From Thermoplasmata archaeon (GTDB lineage: Archaea > Thermoplasmatota > Thermoplasmata > Thermoplasmatales > Thermoplasmataceae), in assembly GCA_021835265.1 (NCBI GenBank), contig JAKBQK010000470.1, forward strand, positions 1-9,270: 9,270 bases of DNA. Direction: 5' to 3'. The notes beneath the pieces are model-generated. The model was not told where the DNA came from and searched no databases. It saw only the letters and a program-made list of their open reading frames with translations. Within the stretch, counting starts at the first letter, position 1; each line of letters opens with the position of its first letter. The position numbers and the translations under genes were made by a program. Below, in pieces: positions 5,782 through 9,270 of this stretch.

Positions 5782-5808
5782 CTATAATCATGTAAGCATT
5801 ATAGAGGT
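5782..5808 (+). promoter_or_regulatory. Inverted repeat abutting an SD sequence
   Basis: CTATAAT (5782-5788) and ATTATAG (5798-5804) are perfect seven-base inverted arms around nine bases. GAGGT (5804-5808) follows at once and is an SD for ATG 5814. The arms could be a hairpin controlling access to the SD, or an operator overlapping a TATA-like CTATAAT. Confidence 0.4.
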
Positions 5809-5813
5809 AAAAC

Positions 5814-5876
5814 ATGGAAATTGACGCTAAAACCCTGACCAAGAGTCTGTCGGGAATAGTGCATGTCATGGCATGA
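5814..5876 (+). other. 20-codon open frame behind an SD, possible gene remnant
   Basis: ATG 5814 follows GAGGT at 5804-5808 with normal spacing. It reads MEIDAKTLTKSLSGIVHVMA and stops at TGA 5874-5876. It diverges from the HTH gene and lies just beyond the repeat array, so it could be the start of a second gene of the module that has since been lost, or a genuine tiny peptide. No continuation in another frame was convincing. Confidence 0.25.
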
Positions 5877-5957
5877 TGTCTCCTGAAATTAAGTGTCCAC
5901 TTTACAAACTGTGAATTGATGCATTACGATTTGGATGAGTCCATGGATGGCTGTTTC
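5877..5957. other. Spacer with an isolated CTTTACA box
   Basis: No gene seen. It contains one CTTTACA box at 5900-5906, outlying from the main array, and ends in the terminal region of the minus-strand gene at 5958. Together with 5482-5813 this makes about 475 bases without a major gene between two minus-strand genes. Confidence 0.4.
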
Positions 5958-6632
5958 TCAGGATTTCTCTAGTATCATGTATTTTTCTTCGAGTGTCATA
6001 CCGTCAGAGAGGAAGTATACATTAGAATAACTTTTTTTAAGCTTCTCCAACAGATCCATCGCCCCGTCTATTGAAACAAGGTCATCGGAGATCACGCAGA
6101 CATACGCAGATTTGCAGACATCTGCATCTATAGCAGCAGTCAGCGTCTTAGCCTCCTCTTTTGCCTTCTCTATCAAATCGTATATCCTCTGAGGTATCCC
6201 TTCATTGAATCTCTCATTGAAACCAGGTTGATATGAAAGTTCGGCAAAGATCAGAAAAGATTCTTTGCTAGCGCCGCTCAAACTGTCAATAACAATATCC
6301 GGGACAAAAGATTTCTTACCAACTTTTGCCTTCCCCAAGTACTTTCTCATTTTGGCAATTTTTTCTGAGATATTGAAACCCTCGTAATCTCCCGGGGAGA
6401 ACCTCAGCTGGTTTCTAACGACGTATTCGGAATTGTAGTATTTTTCTTTAATCAATTTATTTCTCAGCAGACAGGAGAAGATTGCTTCAACATCACCCTC
6501 AGAATAAAAATGCTCCGGCACGTATTTCAGGGCTACCTCTCCGTGCTTTTTCAGATTGTATTTCCAGTCTTCTTTGTACATCTTCAATAATTCCTGCCAC
6601 TTCTCCTCAAAGCAATCCTCTGCTTTCCCCAT
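5958..6632 (-). CDS. Unrecognised protein with a possible PD-(D/E)XK-like core
   Basis: 224 residues. The first 40 residues are helical and charged (CFEEKWQELLKMYKEDWKYN). SEGDVEAIFSCLLRNKL (44-60) resembles the first acidic helix of restriction-endonuclease-like folds. FVPDIVIDSL (109-118) and FLIFAELSYQ (126-135) give two hydrophobic strands carrying D112 and E131. The order helix-E, PD, E-x-x fits PD-(D/E)XK proteins, but the usual lysine after the second acid is a serine (E131-L-S133), so the enzyme may be inactive or use a displaced lysine. The C-terminal part (AYVCVISDDLVS, then LLEKLKKSYSNVYFLSDGMT) reads as an alternating strand-helix-strand fold. It is a soluble protein with no signal or membrane segment. 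A TAATATTATT element centred 27 bases upstream suggests a leaderless transcript. The fold assignment is tentative. Confidence 0.65.
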   Translation of the reverse strand: MGKAEDCFEEKWQELLKMYKEDWKYNLKKHGEVALKYVPEHFYSEGDVEAIFSCLLRNKLIKEKYYNSEYVVRNQLRFSPGDYEGFNISEKIAKMRKYLGKAKVGKKSFVPDIVIDSLSGASKESFLIFAELSYQPGFNERFNEGIPQRIYDLIEKAKEEAKTLTAAIDADVCKSAYVCVISDDLVSIDGAMDLLEKLKKSYSNVYFLSDGMTLEEKYMILEKS

Positions 6633-6828
6633 ATTATGCCAATATGATTTTGCTAATATTATTTTGCATTGGTGATACCAAAGAATTCAATTTATTTTCC
6701 ATAATTAATGATGAATTTCGAAATTGATAGTATCTAAAATTTAGTGCTGGAAGTAAATGAGATAACTTAACAGTATGAAAAGATTCTATTAGGAAGAAGT
6801 TTTAAAATTACTTAACTTTCCTAACTTC
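6633..6828. promoter_or_regulatory. Divergent promoter region
   Basis: The bases between two divergent genes. On the minus strand AATAATATTA (6654-6664) is centred 27 bases from ATG 6632. On the plus strand TTTTAAAATT (6800-6809), preceded by a purine-rich AGGAAGAAG that suits a BRE, is centred 24-25 bases from ATG 6829. Both are leaderless archaeal layouts. No open frame of note occurs between. Confidence 0.6.
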
Positions 6829-7506
6829 ATGAAATTCCTTAATCCTGCTTCGCATCTGGTGATGAAAATGCGAAGCAAGTGTTCAGAAGAAAAACATGAT
6901 TCCTTCAAGCGGGTCTCACTTTTCCTCTGCTTTTTCTTGATCCTCTTTCTGGTTTATATATTACTAAATGCCTTTTTAATGAGTTTTTCAGGCGGTTTTT
7001 TTTACATAATGGGGCAGTTTAGTTCATCGCCTCTTCCTGGAACTCTAATAAGGCTTGATTACTTGGGCTTCATCTTGCCTTTGGTTATTTCTTCAGTGCT
7101 AATTGTCTGGTACCTCAAGTTACATCCTGGTAAATCTTCTAAATCTGTCACTATGGTAGTAATAATTTTACTCTGCTTTGACCTGGTTTTTTCAGCTTTT
7201 TATCATCAGTTGAGGCTCATAGGGAAGCATTCTGGCAGCTTTGACATTTTAGCAACTATCGTTTCACTATTCTATATGGCATATCTAGCGTACATAGACT
7301 CATATAAAGAAGGGATGATAAAAGCGTATATTTTTGGCTTTTTGATTGGTTTGATAAGTGATCTTGAGTCTATAAGATACCTAACTTCAACAACTGTATT
7401 CGGTGGCGGAGGGTTATTAGACGGTGATTTTGTTTTTCCTCTACTCATGTTAATTTCTTTTGATTTTGCGTTCTGGCGACAGAAAAATAAGGGTATATCC
7501 GAGTGA
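6829..7506 (+). CDS. Polytopic membrane protein of unknown function
   Basis: 225 residues, family not recognised. After a basic N-terminus (FLNPASHLVMKMRSKCSEEKHD) there are about six hydrophobic segments near residues 29-50, 77-97, 106-124, 139-156, 163-178 and 200-216, so it is an integral membrane protein. Distinctive residues are the acid-rich turn GLISDLESIR (174-183) and the glycine cluster FGGGGLLDGDF (191-201) just before the last helix; acids flanking membrane helices hint at ion, metal or catalytic sites, but I can name no function. Lysines at both ends suggest cytoplasmic termini. The start is supported by the TATA-like element 25 bases upstream. It lies 310 bases before rmuC on the same strand, with no sign that the two are cotranscribed. 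Confidence 0.75.
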   Translation: MKFLNPASHLVMKMRSKCSEEKHDSFKRVSLFLCFFLILFLVYILLNAFLMSFSGGFFYIMGQFSSSPLPGTLIRLDYLGFILPLVISSVLIVWYLKLHPGKSSKSVTMVVIILLCFDLVFSAFYHQLRLIGKHSGSFDILATIVSLFYMAYLAYIDSYKEGMIKAYIFGFLIGLISDLESIRYLTSTTVFGGGGLLDGDFVFPLLMLISFDFAFWRQKNKGISE

Positions 7507-7816
7507 TCAATACTACTGTTACGAGAACAAACACATTTACTAAAATTACCTAAAATTAAACTATATAGTTATACAATGTAGACAAATCCATTGAGGAATG
7601 GCATTTTAATTTAACTAGGCCCATTTTATTTTTAACAGAAATTCTATTTAGATGTGAAATATCCTTTTTCGACTTTTGAATGCGTAATACTCTCGATTCC
7701 AACTCTCAATAACCCGGATAAAACCCTTATTTGGTGAAAAAACTATAAAGCCCAAGCGCACATATTAATACGTATAGACCTTATTCTTTCTCATTAAACA
7801 AGGAGGGGGCACGTGA
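7507..7816. other. Intergenic region with rmuC promoter elements
   Basis: I see no gene or structural RNA on either strand here; the longest open frames are below about 25 codons. AT-rich runs after 7507 include T-rich stretches near 7623-7633 and 7662-7675 that may end transcription of the membrane protein gene. AACTATAAAG (7741-7750) and CATATTAATA (7761-7770) are TATA-like; the second would give an rmuC leader of about 25 bases carrying the SD. Confidence 0.45.
7801..7806 (+). promoter_or_regulatory. Strong Shine-Dalgarno of rmuC
   Basis: AGGAGG (within AAGGAGGGGG) lies ten bases before TTG 7817. It decides for the TTG start, because the GTG at 7813 opens a frame that stops after six codons. 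Confidence 0.7.
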
Positions 7817-8929
7817 TTGCTGGGAAGTTATGAGATATTTCTGCTTGGGCTGATAGTTGGCCTAGTTATTGGATTAGGGGTATTTATTCTAATCAGGGTC
7901 AACACAAAGAAGATAGTCGGCGAAGCAGTCGAGCAGACGCAATCCAGAATGAAAGACACTTTTGGAAATATCGCATTGGGGGCACTGGATAAGGCAAATG
8001 AGAACTTCACCAGGACAGCAAAAGAGACCCTTTCTGGACAGGTAAGGGAAGGTACAAACCAGTTGGAAGGCAAGAAAGAACTCATAGACAAGAGCCTAGA
8101 GAACATGAATAAAGAGCTTGAGTCTGTCAAGAAGCTCATGACAGGTCTTGAAGCTGACAGATCGGCAAAGTTTGGGGAACTATCAGAAGCAATTAGGAAT
8201 GCAAACACACAGACACAGAATCTGCAGTCGACTGCTGAAAGGTTGAACCAAGCTCTCTCAAATTCAAGTGTACGAGGCCAGTGGGGCGAAAGGATGGCAG
8301 ATGACATACTGCACATGATAGGCTTTGTTGAGGGCGTGAACTACATGAAGCAAAAAATGATCGAATCCAGCGGTTCCAAACCTGATTTTACGTTTATGCT
8401 GCCGAAAGACCTCAAGATAAACATGGACGTCAAGTTCCCATTTGATAATTTTCTTGCATATTTGGACGCAAACACAGACGAGGAAAGGAAAACCTACACG
8501 AACAAGTTCCTGCAGGATGTACGGACAAAGATCAAAGAGATATCCAGCAGGGAATACATTAACCCAGAACAGCAGACTCTCGACTTCGCTATTATGTTTG
8601 TCCCAAATCAGCATGTCTACGAATTTATAAACGAATCAGATACAGAAATATTTGAATACGCCCTGAAAGAAAAAGTGATCCTGACATCGCCCATGACTCT
8701 TTACTCCATGCTTGTCATAGTTAGGCAATCCACAGATATCTTCAACCTGCAGAATAATATCAATGAAATTCTGAAGGTGTTTGGCTCCTTTAACAAGCAA
8801 TGGGAAAATTTCACCAAATCGTTCAATGCAATGGGTAAGAAGATAGAGGATACCCATGTCGAATTTGAAAAGCTTACGACAACAAGAAAGAGGATGCTCG
8901 AATCTCAGTTAAAAAAATTGAAATGTTGA
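7817..8929 (+). CDS. rmuC: RmuC family protein (DNA recombination/rearrangement-limiting)
   Basis: 370 residues, complete. One N-terminal membrane helix (residues 5-27, EIFLLGLIVGLVIGLGVFILIR) anchors it. A long charged coiled coil follows (about 35-150), then the RmuC domain: RGQWGERMADDIL (153-165), GSKPDFTFMLP (186-196), INMDVKFPFDNFLAYL (201-216), DFAIMFVPNQHVYEFI (257-271) and VILTSPMTLYSMLVIVRQ (287-304). The PD (189-190) and DxK (204-206) positions fit the predicted PD-(D/E)XK-type nuclease core of the family. In E. coli RmuC limits short-inverted-repeat rearrangements; the biochemical activity is poorly defined. The TTG start follows a strong SD. The stop codon overlaps a tiny downstream frame (ATGTTGA). 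An intact hydrophobic anchor and all family motifs make this the most secure call on the right side. Confidence 0.93.
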   Translation: MLGSYEIFLLGLIVGLVIGLGVFILIRVNTKKIVGEAVEQTQSRMKDTFGNIALGALDKANENFTRTAKETLSGQVREGTNQLEGKKELIDKSLENMNKELESVKKLMTGLEADRSAKFGELSEAIRNANTQTQNLQSTAERLNQALSNSSVRGQWGERMADDILHMIGFVEGVNYMKQKMIESSGSKPDFTFMLPKDLKINMDVKFPFDNFLAYLDANTDEERKTYTNKFLQDVRTKIKEISSREYINPEQQTLDFAIMFVPNQHVYEFINESDTEIFEYALKEKVILTSPMTLYSMLVIVRQSTDIFNLQNNINEILKVFGSFNKQWENFTKSFNAMGKKIEDTHVEFEKLTTTRKRMLESQLKKLKC

Positions 8930-9012
8930 GGAAAGAGAGAGGGGTTCCAATCAATAATTTCTCTGAATCAGGACAAAGTGATGAAGAATTAAGAGGGCCA
9001 GAGGAGACTTAA
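8923..9012 (+). other. 29-codon open frame overlapping the rmuC stop
   Basis: ATG 8923 overlaps the rmuC TGA (ATGTTGA) and reads MLRKERGVPINNFSESGQSD, ending at TAA 9010-9012. The stop-start overlap is typical of coupled genes, but the peptide is short, hydrophilic, of no known family and without an own SD. It may be chance. Confidence 0.2.
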
Positions 9013-9098
9013 GAGTAATGAACAGCCATTATTTAAAACAGTATTAAATTCTTTAGATCATCAAGAGTTGCAGTGAATGTCTTCCTTGAAAGTCTGTC

Positions 9099-9173
9099 TC
9101 ACTGAATACTCTCTGCTATGAGCAATCCAACATTCGTATCTACTGACGGATCATGATGCTTTACATTTGTCAT
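9099..9173 (-). pseudogene. Decayed N-terminal copy of the HTH gene
   Basis: ATG 9173 reads MTNVKHHDPSVDTNVGLLIA and stops at TGA 9099-9101 after 24 residues. It is clearly homologous to the first 18 residues of the HTH protein encoded at 4936-5481 (MPKVKHHDPSIDTNIRLLIE), at both protein and DNA level. After LLI the intact copy continues EKGYTAREIAAESGK, whereas this one goes directly to AESIQ and a stop, which fits an in-frame loss of about ten codons followed by a nonsense end; downstream homology then disappears. Removal of half of the helix-turn-helix means it cannot bind DNA in the same way. Many differences are silent or conservative, so the copy is old rather than a recent duplication. 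Confidence 0.7.
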
Positions 9174-9270
9174 GCATAATACAGTCTACTTTACACATTT
9201 TTTACACATTGACGCACCAGAATAGGTATGATAACTTGTAAAGTGTCTGTGAATCCATAATAATTGCCAC
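9174..9270. repeat. Second copy of the HTH-gene upstream region, cut by the window edge
   Basis: These bases align with 5482-5580 along their whole length: the CTTTACA box (9189-9195 versus 5497-5503), the T-rich TATA element, CACC-AGAAT-GGTA (versus CACAAGAATCGGTA), TTGTAAAGTG (9236-9245 versus TTGCCAAGTG) and ATCCATAATAATTGCC (9253-9268 versus the GTCCATAGAAATAGCC at 5562). The last part is also like the B unit at 5676-5707. The alignment reaches the edge of the window, so more of the copy probably lies beyond. Confidence 0.7.

Noticed and set aside
5454..5824. Plus-strand open frames across the repeat array
   Set aside because: Their products are translations of the CTTTACA repeats (repeated FT/LH/YF residues) with no SD, so they are by-products of the repeats.
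7507..7816. tRNA or other structural RNA in the long gap before rmuC
   Set aside because: No TPsiC-like GGTTCGAATCC stretch or cloverleaf pairing could be found on either strand.
7828..8316. Long open frame antisense to rmuC
   Set aside because: It lies wholly opposite the RmuC coiled-coil codons, its product resembles no family, and it has no SD or promoter; the same holds for 8264-8614.

Overview
This 9.3 kb, AT-rich window looks archaeal. At least five genes have an A/T-rich TATA-like box centred 24-29 bases upstream of the start codon with no leader between (AbrB-type gene, HTH gene, PD-(D/E)XK-like gene, membrane protein gene, and the decayed HTH copy). This is the layout of leaderless archaeal transcripts. 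Genes inside or close behind others, or with a leader, carry Shine-Dalgarno (SD) motifs instead (RelE-type toxin, RmuC). The SWIM-type DDE transposase and RmuC would fit a Thermoplasmatales-like euryarchaeon. That placement is an inference, because no marker gene is present.

Left part (1-4800) is a defence and mobile-element island. It opens with the C-terminal part of a type I DNA methyltransferase subunit (HsdM), running off the left edge, translationally coupled to a two-domain specificity subunit (HsdS). Next come an unlisted 45-residue zinc-ribbon gene on the minus strand and, divergent from it, a DDE transposase with SWIM and zinc-ribbon DNA-binding modules. Their shared intergenic region holds spaced TAATATACCA repeats. 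Convergent with the transposase is a toxin-antitoxin pair: a Panacea (SocA-like/DUF4065) antitoxin followed 21 bases later by a RelE/ParE-type toxin. Upstream of it lie a 55-residue AbrB-type DNA-binding protein (also too short for routine calling) and a small protein with a CxxC...HxxC metal site and one C-terminal membrane helix.

Middle part (4936-5910) holds a gene for an N-terminal helix-turn-helix protein. In front of it is a dense array of about a dozen CTTTAC(A)/(T)GTAAAG boxes, with palindromes and a tandem duplication of about 130-137 bases. One box lies between the TATA-like element and the start codon of the HTH gene, as expected for autorepression. The array could equally be an iteron-type origin or a partition site of an integrated element. 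A decayed second copy of the HTH gene start plus its upstream array begins at the right end of the window (9099-9270), so the module is duplicated about 3.7 kb apart.

Right part (5958-8929) lies between the two copies: an unrecognised protein with a possible PD-(D/E)XK-like core lacking the usual lysine, an unrecognised protein with about six membrane helices, and RmuC, a membrane-anchored coiled-coil protein with a predicted nuclease fold. No tRNA, rRNA or CRISPR array was seen.
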